Origin: Amycolatopsis albispora
GTDB lineage: Bacteria; Actinomycetota; Actinomycetes; Mycobacteriales; Pseudonocardiaceae
Length of the DNA: 64,000 bases
Reading direction: 5' to 3'
NCBI RefSeq assembly: GCF_003312875.1
Contig: NZ_CP015163.1
Span: 3,224,001-3,288,000 of the forward strand
Shown: one piece after another, positions 34,119 to 42,638 of the stretch
Layout: every line of letters begins with the position of its first letter
How positions within the stretch are numbered: position 1 is the first letter of the stretch
Notes under the pieces: generated by a model
Told to the model about the DNA's origin: nothing
The model's input: only the letters and a program-made list of their open reading frames with translations
The model's database searches: none
Translations under genes and position numbers: made by a program

Positions 34119-36574
34119 CCGGCTCGCCACTGCAGGACTACCTGCGCGACCCCGGCGCCGCCCTGCGCGCGGTCCTCGGCGCGCTGCGGGAATTCGCCGT
34201 GACCGCGGGCCCGGTCGCCGTCCCGCTGTTCGTGGTCGCCGCCGTGGTGGGTGTGGTTGCCGGGCGGCGGTGGTGGGCGCGCCGCTGCCACGACCGGATG
34301 GCCGCCGATGCCCGCGTGGTCACCGTGCTCGCCCCTCCCACGGTCGATTCCGATGGCGCGGCGGCGCTGTATGCCAACCTCGTCGGGTTGTTGCGGCCGG
34401 GGTGGAAGCGGCGGGTGTTCGGCCAGCCGCACCTGGTGTGGGACTACGTGTTCTCCCAAGCCGGGATGGCGCTGCGGTTGTGGCTGCCGGGGATCGTGCC
34501 GCCGGGGATGGCCGAGCGCGCGATCGAAGCCGCCTGGCCCGGCGCGCACACCCGCACCACCCCGGCCGAACCCCCGATCCCGCTGTCCGCCCCGGCGGGC
34601 AAGGTTGTCGACGCGGTCGGCGGTGAACTGCGGCTGGCCCGCAGCGAGGCACTGCCCATCCGGTCGGACTTCCCTGCCGACCCGGTCCGCGCTCTGCTGG
34701 GCGCCCCGGCCGGGCTGGCCGCCCACGAACGCGCGGTTGTGCAAATCCTGGCGCGCCCGGTCACCGGAACCCGAGTGCGCACAGCCCGCCGGGCCGCGCG
34801 CCGGATCCGTGCGGGGCGCTCGACCAAGCTCGCCAGCCGCCTTCTGGACTTGATCACTCCAGGCGGCGGATCGCGGCCGTCGTCCACGCGCGCCAAGCCA
34901 GTGCTCGACAACCAGACGTCGCTGGAGAACGCCGCGCAGGACCGGGCGATCGTGGCCAAGCAGCGCGGCACGCAGTACGAGACCCGGGTCCGCTACGCGG
35001 TGGCCACCCTGCTCCCCGAGCACGCGACCGGCGCCGAACGGGCGGCGGTCCACGAGCACCTGCGCGGCCGCGGGCACGCGATCGCCAGCGCGTTCGCGGC
35101 CTTCACCGAGCACAACTACTACCGCCGCGTCCGACTCCCCCACCCGGTCCGCGCGGTCGCCGAGCGGCGGCTGAACAAGGGTGACCTGCTCTCGATCCCG
35201 GAGCTGGCCGCGCTGGCGCACGTGCCCACCGACGAGGCCATCCCCGGGCTGCAGCGAGCCGGCGCGAAAGCCGTCCCGCCGCCACCCGGGATCGCCACCG
35301 AGGGGCCCGGGATCAAGCCGATCGGCGTCAGCGACTCCGGGCGCCCGCGCCCGGTCGGCCTGCGGGTTGCCGACGCCCGCCACCACGTGCACATCCTCGG
35401 CGCCACTGGGTCGGGCAAGTCCGAGCTGATGGCGCGCATGGCACTCGAGGACGCCGACGCCGGGCGCGGGCTGGTGGTCATCGACCCCAAGGGCGACCTC
35501 GTCACCGACGTCCTCATGCGCCTGCCCGCCCGCCTCGGCGAGAACGTCGTGCTCTTCGACGCCGACAGCCGCGCCCGCCCGCCGGTGCTCAACCCGCTCG
35601 AAGGCCCGGACACCGCGCGCACCGTGGACAACCTGGTCAGCATCTTCTCCCGCGTCTACGCCTCCAGCTGGGGACCGCGCACCGAGGACATCCTGCGCTC
35701 CGGGCTGCTGACCCTGCGCGCTCTGCCCGGCACCCCCGCCCTGACCGACCTGCCCAAGCTGCTCACCGTGCCCGCGTTCCGCGCCCGCGCGCTCGAGCAG
35801 ATCTGCGACGACGTGCTGGCCGGGTTCTGGGCCTGGTACGACGAGCTGTCCGACGCCGCCCGCGCCCAGGTCGTGGCACCGCTGATGAACAAACTCCGCG
35901 GCCTGCTGCTTCGCCCGTTCGTCCGTGCAACGCTGACCGGCGGACGATCCACAGTAGACATGAGCGAGGTGCTCGACGGCGGGATCTGCTTGGTACGGCT
36001 CGGAAAAGGCGCACTCGGGCTCGACACCGCGAAGCTGATCGGCTCACTCGTCGTCGCCCGCACCTGGCAAGCCGCCACCCGCCGCGCCCGCATCCCGCAG
36101 CACGAGCGGCGCGACTGCGGCCTTTACATCGACGAGTGCCACAACTTCCTCAACCTCGCCTACCCGCTGGAAGACATGCTCGCCGAATCCCGCGGCTACC
36201 GGATGTCCATCGTGCTCGCGCACCAGTACCTGCGCCAGCTCACACCCGAACTGGCCGAAGGCATCTCCGCCAACGCCCGCAACAAGATCATCTACGCGGC
36301 CTCGCCCGAAGACGCCCGCACCCTGGCCCGCCACACCGCGCCGCGGGTGACCGAGCACGACCTGGCCAACCTCGGCCGCTTCCACATCGCCGCCCGCCTG
36401 GTCCTCGACAGCGAGGAAGCCCCGCCCTTCACCGCCGTCACCCAGAAACTCCCACCCGCCATTCCCGGCCGCGCCAAGAAGATCCGCCACCTCGCCCTCG
36501 TCAACACCACGCCCCCAGCCGAGCCCTGCGTGGAAGGCCGTCCAGCCGCTGCCGATCCCCGCCGAACCACCTGA
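34115..36574 (+). CDS. VirD4/TraG-type coupling protein
   Basis: 819 residues from ATG 34115. An N-terminal membrane anchor (AVPLFVVAAVVGVVAG) is followed by a ~370-residue lead domain and a TraG/VirD4 motor. Walker A is HILGATGSGKSELM, the next block VVIDPKGDLVTDVL, Walker B CGLYIDECHNFL, and SIVLAHQYLRQL matches the conserved Gln-containing sensor. It recruits DNA-protein substrates to the transfer pore. All motifs are intact. The start is coupled to the split GP88 gene, so expression may now depend on an internal promoter. Confidence 0.93.
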   Translation: MTGSPLQDYLRDPGAALRAVLGALREFAVTAGPVAVPLFVVAAVVGVVAGRRWWARRCHDRMAADARVVTVLAPPTVDSDGAAALYANLVGLLRPGWKRRVFGQPHLVWDYVFSQAGMALRLWLPGIVPPGMAERAIEAAWPGAHTRTTPAEPPIPLSAPAGKVVDAVGGELRLARSEALPIRSDFPADPVRALLGAPAGLAAHERAVVQILARPVTGTRVRTARRAARRIRAGRSTKLASRLLDLITPGGGSRPSSTRAKPVLDNQTSLENAAQDRAIVAKQRGTQYETRVRYAVATLLPEHATGAERAAVHEHLRGRGHAIASAFAAFTEHNYYRRVRLPHPVRAVAERRLNKGDLLSIPELAALAHVPTDEAIPGLQRAGAKAVPPPPGIATEGPGIKPIGVSDSGRPRPVGLRVADARHHVHILGATGSGKSELMARMALEDADAGRGLVVIDPKGDLVTDVLMRLPARLGENVVLFDADSRARPPVLNPLEGPDTARTVDNLVSIFSRVYASSWGPRTEDILRSGLLTLRALPGTPALTDLPKLLTVPAFRARALEQICDDVLAGFWAWYDELSDAARAQVVAPLMNKLRGLLLRPFVRATLTGGRSTVDMSEVLDGGICLVRLGKGALGLDTAKLIGSLVVARTWQAATRRARIPQHERRDCGLYIDECHNFLNLAYPLEDMLAESRGYRMSIVLAHQYLRQLTPELAEGISANARNKIIYAASPEDARTLARHTAPRVTEHDLANLGRFHIAARLVLDSEEAPPFTAVTQKLPPAIPGRAKKIRHLALVNTTPPAEPCVEGRPAAADPRRTT

Positions 36575-36595
36575 ACCCTGGAGGTGCCGTCCACC

Positions 36596-37632
36596 ATGGT
36601 CAGCAACCCGACACCCCAACGCCAGCTCCGCGGACACCGCCCGCAACGCCCAGCCCCGCGGGTCCTCAATTCCGCCGAGCACCACGCCTGGCTCACCGGA
36701 CACCTCACCGACCGCGACCGGTGGCTGTGCCGGATGCTGTTCGAGCACCACGTACTCACCAGCACCCAGATCGTCGACATCGCCTTCCCCAGCCGCCGCG
36801 CCGCGAACCTGCGCCTGCGCGACCTCTACCAATGGGGCGTGCTGCACCGCTTCCAACCCCACCGCACCCGCGGCTCGCACCCGATGCACTACGTCCTCGA
36901 CACCGCCGGCGCGGTCGCCCTCGCCCACGAAACCGGCCTGCCCCCAAGGAACTCGGCTACCACCGCGAACGCGAGATCGGACGCGCCTACTCGCTGCAGC
37001 TCGGCCACACCATCGGCTGCAACGGCCTGTTCACCAACCTGATCCGCCACAGCCGTCAGCTCGGCGCCACCGGACGCCTCACCGCCTGGTGGTCAGCCAC
37101 CCGCTGCGGCCGGCACTGGGGCGACATCGTCAACCCCGACGGCTACGGCCGCTGGCAGCAGCGCGGCCGCGAGGTCGAATGGTTCGTCGAGTTCGACTTC
37201 GGCACCGAACAGCTGTCCCGCCTCGCCGTCAAGCTCACCCGCTATGCGCGGCTGGCCGAGACCACCGGTATCACCACGCCGGTGCTGATGTGGTTCCCCA
37301 CCGCCGCCCGGGAAGCCCACGCACGCCAGACGCTGGCCGACGCCCAGCGAGCGCTCGACCAGCCCGCCCACGTGCCGATCGCCACCACCAGCGCCGAGAC
37401 CGCCGCCGACCCGCTCGACATGACCGCGGCCCGCTGGCGGCCCGTCGGCGACACCGGCAACAACGGCCGGACCCCACTGGCCGACCTGCCCACGCTCTGG
37501 CCTGGCCTGCCCGCACCGGCCAACCTCGGCGACCACCGACCAGCGTCGTCCGACCCCACCAGGCCGCGTTTCGGTCTGGTGGCACCCTCACCACTGCCGC
37601 CGCCCAGCCCCAGTTGGAGGCGGACCGCGTGA
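36596..37632 (+). pseudogene. Replication-relaxation family protein, frameshifted
   Basis: ATG 36596 with GGAGG eleven bases upstream. The N-terminal winged-helix part (RDRWLCRMLFEHHVLTSTQI) runs in one frame to the C-run at 36941-36945. The family sequence then continues in another frame (KELGYHREREIGRAYSLQLG; WGDIVNPDGYGRW; TPVLMWFPTAAREAHA). Adding one C to the five-C run restores an uninterrupted 345-residue protein. Family members occur on actinobacterial plasmids and conjugative elements and are linked to replication or DNA processing. The single-base nature makes sequencing error possible. Confidence 0.8.
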
Positions 37633-38588
37633 GCAAGGCCGCCACATCGATCACCGCGCTCGCCGTCGTGCTCATCCTCCTGATCAGCGGAAGCGCCATC
37701 GCCGTCGTCCAAGCCATCTTCGGCAGCTCACCCAGCGGGATGAACTGCACCCCGACCGGCACCGCCAGCGGCGCACCAGCCGGATACAGCCCGGAGCAAA
37801 TGAGCAACGCCGCCACCATCGTCGCCGTCGGCAAACAGATGGGCATCCCCGAACAAGGCTGGATCATCGCCATCGCCGCCGCCATCCAGGAATCCGGGCT
37901 GCGCAACCTGCACCACGGCGATCGCGACTCCCTCGGTCTGTTCCAGCAGCGCCCCTCCATGGGCTGGGGCACCCCTGAGCAGGTCACCACGCCCAGCTAC
38001 GCCGCGACCAAGTTCTTCGAGCACCTCCACGCCACCCCCGGCTGGCAGCACATGAGCCTCACCGACGCCGCCCAAGCCGTCCAGGGATCCGGCTTCCCCC
38101 ACGCCTACGCCCAGCACGAACCCACCGCCCGCACCATCGTCGCCGCCGTCGCCGGAGCCCACTGCGCCCCGGGCACCGGCAGCTGCGACGACATCCAAGC
38201 CCCCACCGCCGCGGCCGTGATCGCCATCAACTACGCCTGCGGCCAACTCGGCCTCCCCTACGTCTGGGGCGGCAACGGCCCCGACGCCGGCCACACCGGC
38301 TTCGACTGCTCCGGCCTCACCAAAGCCGCCTACAACGCCGCCGGCATCACCCTCCCCCGCACCGCCCACACCCAGTTCCACGCCGGCCCCCACGTCCCGG
38401 ACGACCAACCTCTACTGCCCGGCGACCTCGTCTTCTACGGCACCCCAGCGAAGATCCACCACGTCGGCCTCTACCTCGGCAACGGCAAAATGATCAACGC
38501 CCCCACCTTCGGCCAACCCGTCCAAATCGACAACCACCGCCACCCCGGCGACGACTACGCTGGCGCTACCCGCCCAGCCAACGGTTGA
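37629..38588 (+). CDS. NlpC/P60 cell-wall hydrolase of the transfer system
   Basis: 319 residues from GTG 37629 (GTGA overlap with the previous stop). An N-terminal anchor helix precedes a lysozyme-like/transglycosylase-type segment (AIAAAIQESGLRNLHHGDRD; SLGLFQQRPSMGWGTP). The C-terminal NlpC/P60 peptidase has the catalytic Cys in HTGFDCSGLTKAAY and His in KIHHVGLYLGNGKM. It is a VirB1-like enzyme that opens peptidoglycan for the conjugation channel. Last gene of the transfer operon. Confidence 0.92.
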   Translation: MSKAATSITALAVVLILLISGSAIAVVQAIFGSSPSGMNCTPTGTASGAPAGYSPEQMSNAATIVAVGKQMGIPEQGWIIAIAAAIQESGLRNLHHGDRDSLGLFQQRPSMGWGTPEQVTTPSYAATKFFEHLHATPGWQHMSLTDAAQAVQGSGFPHAYAQHEPTARTIVAAVAGAHCAPGTGSCDDIQAPTAAAVIAINYACGQLGLPYVWGGNGPDAGHTGFDCSGLTKAAYNAAGITLPRTAHTQFHAGPHVPDDQPLLPGDLVFYGTPAKIHHVGLYLGNGKMINAPTFGQPVQIDNHRHPGDDYAGATRPANG

Positions 38589-39292
38589 CGTTCTCCACCG
38601 CAAAAGTGGGAGATCTGGTCTAGGGACAGGGTGCGCAGTCGCGCGTAGCTTGGTCTCAACGGGCACGAGCGCCCGTGCCGCAGTCGGTACCTGCTCTTCG
38701 CCATGGTGGGCTAATTGGCCCTCAGCGGGTTGCGGCTTCGGCGCGGACTTGCAGGCCGGTCACGAAATTCGGTGCCTACCGCGGTCGGCCAGCTCTAGGA
38801 GCTGGCCGACCGCAAGTTACTGCCGATGAAGGTTCTAAATAGCTCTACCTGGCGACGTGGTTGCGCCCCGCGGCCTTGAAGCAGTCACTACTACCACGCG
38901 TCGCGCGTCCGGGCAGGTCCACCCTGGGAGCGGCGTCGCCGCCGTCGCACAAAATGCCGAACTAGTCAGCTTGGCGTACACCCGGTTGGTTACGGTCTTG
39001 TTCGGCCCCGTGATCCGCAGCGCAGCGGGCGCCGACAACACACGCACAACTTCCATCGTTGCACCTCGGGCGCGCCATATGCGCACTTAAGCCCTCACAG
39101 CAGTCCAAATCATCTCCGCGATCGTTTTACCCGAGCCTTTCATCCAGCGGAAGAATACTTGAACGAAGGACGCGCATGCGACTCACCCGCTTGGCTGTAG
39201 CCCCCTCCACACCATTGCGGTAGCTTCGAATTTCGTAGAGATCAAGACTCGACTGGCAGCACAAAGCAGCCAGCTTCATGGAAGGATTACTG
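38589..39292. other. Gene-poor region at the edge of the conjugative element
   Basis: About 700 bp with no convincing gene. Two short opposed open frames (38835-39090) share the same bases and have no ribosome-binding site or family. The hairpin at 38781-38813 is the only clear structure. From about 39100 the base composition drops to near-balanced GC, marking a change of origin. The second attachment site may lie here, but no copy of the tRNA end was seen. Confidence 0.5.
38781..38813 (+). terminator. Strong hairpin after the transfer operon
   Basis: Perfect 15-bp arms (38781-38795 and 38799-38813) around the 3-nt loop TAG. GC-rich and without a U-tract, so an intrinsic stop is plausible but not certain. 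It lies 192 bp past the last transfer gene. Confidence 0.5.
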
Positions 39293-39817
39293 GTGCAACG
39301 AAGAGCCACGTTTCGCAAAATTGGGGCGTCATTCGCCAGTATTTTGGCATTGATTTCCACACTTTTCATTGCTTCACCAGGCGTGGCACAGGCCGATTCC
39401 GGCGCGTACTGCATCATTACCGTCGAGCGGCTCACGCCAGGCAGCCCTGAGGCTACCGAGATTGACCGAACCTGCGGACCGACAAGGGAAGCCGCTCAAG
39501 CGAAGCGTCCCAACCTGAAGGCCAGCGTTCTACTTGCGCACCTTTTCCAGCACGGATTTAGCGGCTGGCGCGCGGACCTCGTAGCCGACGCTGCCTGCGA
39601 CAGCGCCGGCTGGGGATTCTCCGACATCAGGGAACACAACAGTGCCGTAGGCGGGATCTCATCCTACCGCACCTTCAACGAGTGCAATGGCAGTGCCATA
39701 TATTCAGAGACGGATTTCAACAACGAATGTGGACGATTCCACTTCCTGTGGGATGTTTCCGTGCCCTGGAGCTGCAATGATCATGTCTATTCGATGAGAC
39801 TATACAAATCCTACTAA
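39293..39817 (+). CDS. Small secreted Cys-rich protein, unknown
   Basis: 174 residues. GTG 39293 is preferred over the ATG at 39278 because AAGGA lies six bases upstream. The signal peptide (IGASFASILALISTLFIASP, cleavage near AQADSG) is followed by a domain with six or so cysteines (YCIITVERL; DRTCGPTREAA; ADAACDSAGW; FNECNGSAIY; NNECGRFHF; WSCNDHVYS). The C-terminal half resembles the beta-sandwich layout of secreted inhibitor-like proteins, but no family is certain. Its GC content is lower than the rest of the window, suggesting recent acquisition. Confidence 0.75.
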   Translation: MQRRATFRKIGASFASILALISTLFIASPGVAQADSGAYCIITVERLTPGSPEATEIDRTCGPTREAAQAKRPNLKASVLLAHLFQHGFSGWRADLVADAACDSAGWGFSDIREHNSAVGGISSYRTFNECNGSAIYSETDFNNECGRFHFLWDVSVPWSCNDHVYSMRLYKSY

Positions 39818-39957
39818 TCAGCGTCCTCGCAGCTCCGCCCACCTTGGTCGACCAGGCGTGGGCGGAGAAGCACATCCAGCAAAGGGACCTTACCCGAACG
39901 CTCGACCGGTCGTATCATCACTCCCTGCACTTCGACTTCGAGCTCACCAAGCGCCCA

Positions 39958-40602
39958 TCATGGAGCCAGGAAATCAAGCAGGTCCGGATGCGGCTGGTTT
40001 GGCTTCGGCATGCCAACAGTCGGCAGCTTGTTGATAGTTCCGACAGTGATAGGCGCCTTGAAGTCAAGGCCATAGGTGGCACCGCGGGTCGTGCTAAACT
40101 CCAAGTCGTCGGGACTGATGTCGACACCGATCGAAACGATCGTCGAATTAGTCAAGCTATCTGCCAGCGCAAGCCATGCGCCGCCAAAGTGCATGACCGC
40201 AGCTTCAACCCGGACACCGGACACCATCCAAGAAGTGCGAGGCCAAGTCGAAACTTGCGCCGTTTTAGACTCGAGATGCGCAATTACTTTTCGTCCGACG
40301 ACGGAGCGAGATTCAGGCGTAGTCCATGGTTCCACGATGTCCATCAAGCGGCCAATCGGCCGACCAGGAGCGTTCAAGCCTAAGCCGACTTCAGCCTGGT
40401 CGGCACGCTTCGGTATGGTGCCGACCAGGATCGCCCTTCGATCGTCACTTGCTCGATGCCCCAGCCACACCGATGTCACAGCCGCCTTGTCAATCGACTC
40501 GACCCATTGCTTATGCTCGACATCGAGCCTCACGTCATAGACTTCGAATTCAAGAGCGGGCAGGAATTCATCATCAAGCGTCATACGTTCTGGCACTCGC
40601 AC
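39958..40602 (-). CDS. Hypothetical protein
   Basis: 214 residues from GTG 40602, or 209 from ATG 40587; neither has a strong ribosome-binding site. Mixed alpha/beta with natural composition (RRAILVGTIPKRADQAEVGL; STIVSIGVDISPDDLEFSTT). No signal, membrane helix or known motif. The opposite strand also has an open frame, but its composition is far less protein-like. Located in the low-GC stretch with the secreted protein. Confidence 0.65.
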   Translation of the reverse strand: MRVPERMTLDDEFLPALEFEVYDVRLDVEHKQWVESIDKAAVTSVWLGHRASDDRRAILVGTIPKRADQAEVGLGLNAPGRPIGRLMDIVEPWTTPESRSVVGRKVIAHLESKTAQVSTWPRTSWMVSGVRVEAAVMHFGGAWLALADSLTNSTIVSIGVDISPDDLEFSTTRGATYGLDFKAPITVGTINKLPTVGMPKPNQPHPDLLDFLAP

Positions 40603-40788
40603 AGTCCTTCGCTACTTGATTCGTCGAGCTACGGCGTATTCACCAATTGTACCAGTCTACTCCCACCCCGCCGGCGGTGAGCCGACCGACGCCGCGCAGG
40701 CTTACACCATTAGGCCCGTAGCCCTACCACCGAGTTCCGCAGGCTCGCGCGAAACGGAACGTCCTGCGGCCGCCGATCGACACCGGCG

Positions 40789-41211
40789 ATGCCGGATCTT
40801 TCGGTTGCCACCTGGCGACGAGTACAGGCCCGCCGTGTGGAATTCCTCCAGTGCCGCGGGATCGGCTGGCAACTCGAACTGGCGCAGGCGCAGGACGTGT
40901 TCGTCGAGGATTCCCGGCTGGACTACGCGGTGCTCCGGATCGAGAAGGTGAAGGGCCACCTCGTGCTGTCGGGATGTTCATTGCGGGAAGCGGTGATCAC
41001 CGGTGATGTGTCGAACGTGCTCTTCACCGACTGCGACCTCACCGGCGCCGAGTTCCAGGCCACCAGGGCGGCCGGCTGCGACCTGCGCGGCTCCGAACTG
41101 ACCGGTGCCCGCGGGCTGCTGACGCTGCGCGGTGCGACCCTGGATGCCAGCCAGGCCAGCTCAGCTGCCGCGGCGATCGTCACCGACGCCGGGCTCCTGC
41201 TCGGCGACTGA
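40789..41211 (+). pseudogene. Pentapeptide-repeat protein, 5'-truncated
   Basis: 140 codons from ATG 40789 encode degenerate pentapeptide coils (VLSGCSLREAVITG; VLFTDCDLTGAEFQATRAAG; CDLRGSELTGARGLLTLRGA). Family proteins usually start 60-90 residues earlier; here the upstream frame is unrelated and closes at a TAG at 40711. The ATG has no ribosome-binding site. The truncation point near 40.79 kb coincides with the return to high GC, so it may mark a recombination boundary. Confidence 0.6.
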
Positions 41212-41535
41212 CCTTCTTGTCCGGTCCGGCCGAAGAGCCTGGGCCGGGACGAGCTGGTCGGCGACGGCGAGCCGCTCGCGGCGGCCATCGGCGTAGGGCA
41301 TCTCGAAGTCGACCACGCCGAGCCACTCGCCTTTCACACTCGAGAGCCAGCCGTGCAGGCGGCCGGGCACCTCCCCGGTCACGTCGAGACCGGCGGCCAC
41401 CTCATGGCCCGGTGTTCCGGACGGGCGGGCGTAGAGCGCATCCAGGCGGACCCAGACAGCGGTGAAGACCGGGCGGCGTCCGCGGCCGTCGTCGTCAGTC
41501 CAGCGGGTGTAGGGCGTGTGGAGCACGGCACCCAC
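41161..41535 (-). CDS. Small hypothetical protein (downstream of a pair)
   Basis: 124 residues from GTG 41535, which follows the stop of the next gene directly. Beta-rich core (AVWVRLDALYARPSGTPGHE; WLSSVKGEWLGVVDFEMPYA; LAVADQLVPAQAL). The end of the frame, after about residue 100, is antisense to the pentapeptide-repeat fragment, so the original C-terminus may have been shorter. No function assigned. Confidence 0.55.
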   Translation of the reverse strand: MGAVLHTPYTRWTDDDGRGRRPVFTAVWVRLDALYARPSGTPGHEVAAGLDVTGEVPGRLHGWLSSVKGEWLGVVDFEMPYADGRRERLAVADQLVPAQALRPDRTRRSVAEQEPGVGDDRRGS

Positions 41536-41832
41536 CTACTGCAGGCTGTGACCGGCGTAGGGCTGGTCGTCGAACTCGGCCCGTTCGGCAACAGCTCCGC
41601 ACGTGGTCAACCGCCACTGGCTGACCTGGTCTCCCTCGCCGCACGCCAGGCACTCCACCAGGATCCACCCCTGCTCGGCGACCGCGCGGAAACCGGCGGC
41701 AGGCAGCTGGTGGAGGCCTCGCTTGCAGGTCGCGGGCAGCACGACCACCCGCTCACCGAGGCCGTCGGTGCGGTAGCGCGCCTGGCCGTCGAGCGGGTGG
41801 TCGTCGGTGTGACTGTGAGCGATATCTGTCAC
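41536..41832 (-). CDS. Small Cys-containing hypothetical protein
   Basis: 98 residues from GTG 41832. Four cysteines (VLPATCKRGLHQL; ILVECLACGEGD; RLTTCGA) are spaced like a small zinc ribbon. It abuts the following gene with no gap, forming a two-gene operon. No Shine-Dalgarno is visible. Function unknown. Confidence 0.55.
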   Translation of the reverse strand: MTDIAHSHTDDHPLDGQARYRTDGLGERVVVLPATCKRGLHQLPAAGFRAVAEQGWILVECLACGEGDQVSQWRLTTCGAVAERAEFDDQPYAGHSLQ

Positions 41833-42209
41833 TTGTGAGCGCTTGTTGTCACAGGCGCGGACGAGGCAACGCTGGGACAGTGTGACTGAGCGCTTCGATT
41901 GGCCAGTTGAGCGTCGTAGTTGGCCAGTCTGGCCCTCAGTTGGCCTCGATGGTTTCGATCACGTGTTGTGTGTGTCTCTGTCGAGAAGCTGTTTGAGGTC
42001 TGCGTAGTGCCGCGGCGATTTGCCGGTCTGGAAGTGATGCCAGATGGTGCCGTGGGCGGAGCGGTGGGCCCTTCACGAGGGATCAGCTGCCAGCGCAGAT
42101 GTGAGGGAGTGGCGTGGCGCGCCGGATGTCCAGTTTCTGACAGATGTCATGACGAGGTGGTGGACAACGTCGCTACCAGCGGGAACGTCGGTTGATCAGC
42201 ATTGAGGGC
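41833..42209. other. Intergenic region before the two-component operon
   Basis: About 375 bp without a supported gene; a 91-codon open frame here has unlikely composition. It contains the left 48-bp inverted repeat (41881-41928) and a further TTGGCC near 41940. The promoter for the downstream membrane protein and kinase operon should lie here. Confidence 0.5.
41881..41928. repeat. Left inverted repeat flanking the two-component module
   Basis: 48 bp that match the reverse complement of 44593-44639 at roughly 42 positions with one indel. Shared blocks are TGTGACTG, CGCTTC, TTGGCCAGTTGAGCGT and GTTGGCCAGT. Each copy also contains two internal GGCCAGT units. The two copies enclose the membrane protein, kinase and regulator. 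Confidence 0.85.
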
Positions 42210-42638
42210 ATGACGAAGCAGACCAATCCGACCGTGACCGTGACCGACCCCGACGCCCGCGAGAAGCTGCACATCGCCCAGGTACTACTCGGTGGCTACG
42301 CGGCAGTGAGCGTGCTGACCCTGCTGGCGATCGTGGTGTTCAGTGGCAATCCCGACATCGTTACCGATGCGGTGTGGATCCGCGGCTCGATCCTCGCCGT
42401 CGCTTCGCTGATCACCTTCGCGCTCGGTGTGTCCATGGCCAAAGGCTCGCGGGGCAACTACCGCAGGGTGCAGATCATCGCGCTGGCCCAGGTGGTGGCG
42501 ATCGTCGTGATCGAGTCCATCCCCGGTGCCTTCCCGCTCTGGTTCAAGATCGAGAATGGCGTGTGCGGTGCGCTGCTGGTCATCGTCGTCCTGGCGACCG
42601 TCGCACGGGCTGTGCGCACCACCTTCGCGGCCCGGTGA
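42210..42638 (+). CDS. Four-helix membrane protein
   Basis: 142 residues from ATG 42210 (148 if the TTG at 42192 is used). Four membrane segments: VLLGGYAAVSVLTLLAIVVF, WIRGSILAVASLITFALGVS, QIIALAQVVAIVVIESIPGA and GVCGALLVIVVLATVARAV. No enzymatic motif. Its TGA overlaps the kinase GTG, so the two are co-translated; it may be a sensor or target linked to the kinase. The upstream GAGGG is very close to the ATG, which leaves the start uncertain. Confidence 0.8.
   Translation: MTKQTNPTVTVTDPDAREKLHIAQVLLGGYAAVSVLTLLAIVVFSGNPDIVTDAVWIRGSILAVASLITFALGVSMAKGSRGNYRRVQIIALAQVVAIVVIESIPGAFPLWFKIENGVCGALLVIVVLATVARAVRTTFAAR

Larger units (their letters stand above)
16023..38813. mobile_element. Integrative conjugative element (minimum extent)
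   Basis: The left edge is set at the tRNA-Leu 3' end, where the recombinase gene crosses into host DNA. It carries a serine recombinase, methyltransferases, a sigma-like regulator and a type IV secretion operon (pilin, VirB6/TrbL-like, PrgI-like, VirB4, VirD4, wall hydrolase). The right edge is the hairpin after the last transfer gene and is only a minimum; I found no second copy of the tRNA 3' end. No relaxase was recognised. Several transfer genes are interrupted, so the copy may be immobile. Confidence 0.75.

Noticed and set aside
38581..38900. Search for a second copy of the tRNA-Leu 3' end as the right attachment site.
   Set aside because: Only loose matches such as TCTCAACGGGCAC near 38655 were found; they are too short and imperfect to call.
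38835..39090. Two opposed open frames of about 80 codons.
   Set aside because: They occupy the same bases, lack ribosome-binding sites and resemble no protein.
39844..40383. 179-codon plus-strand open frame.
   Set aside because: It is opposite the 214-residue reverse-strand gene, whose sequence looks much more like a real protein.
41920..42195. 91-codon open frame before the two-component operon.
   Set aside because: It overlaps the left inverted repeat and has no start signal; its composition looks non-coding.
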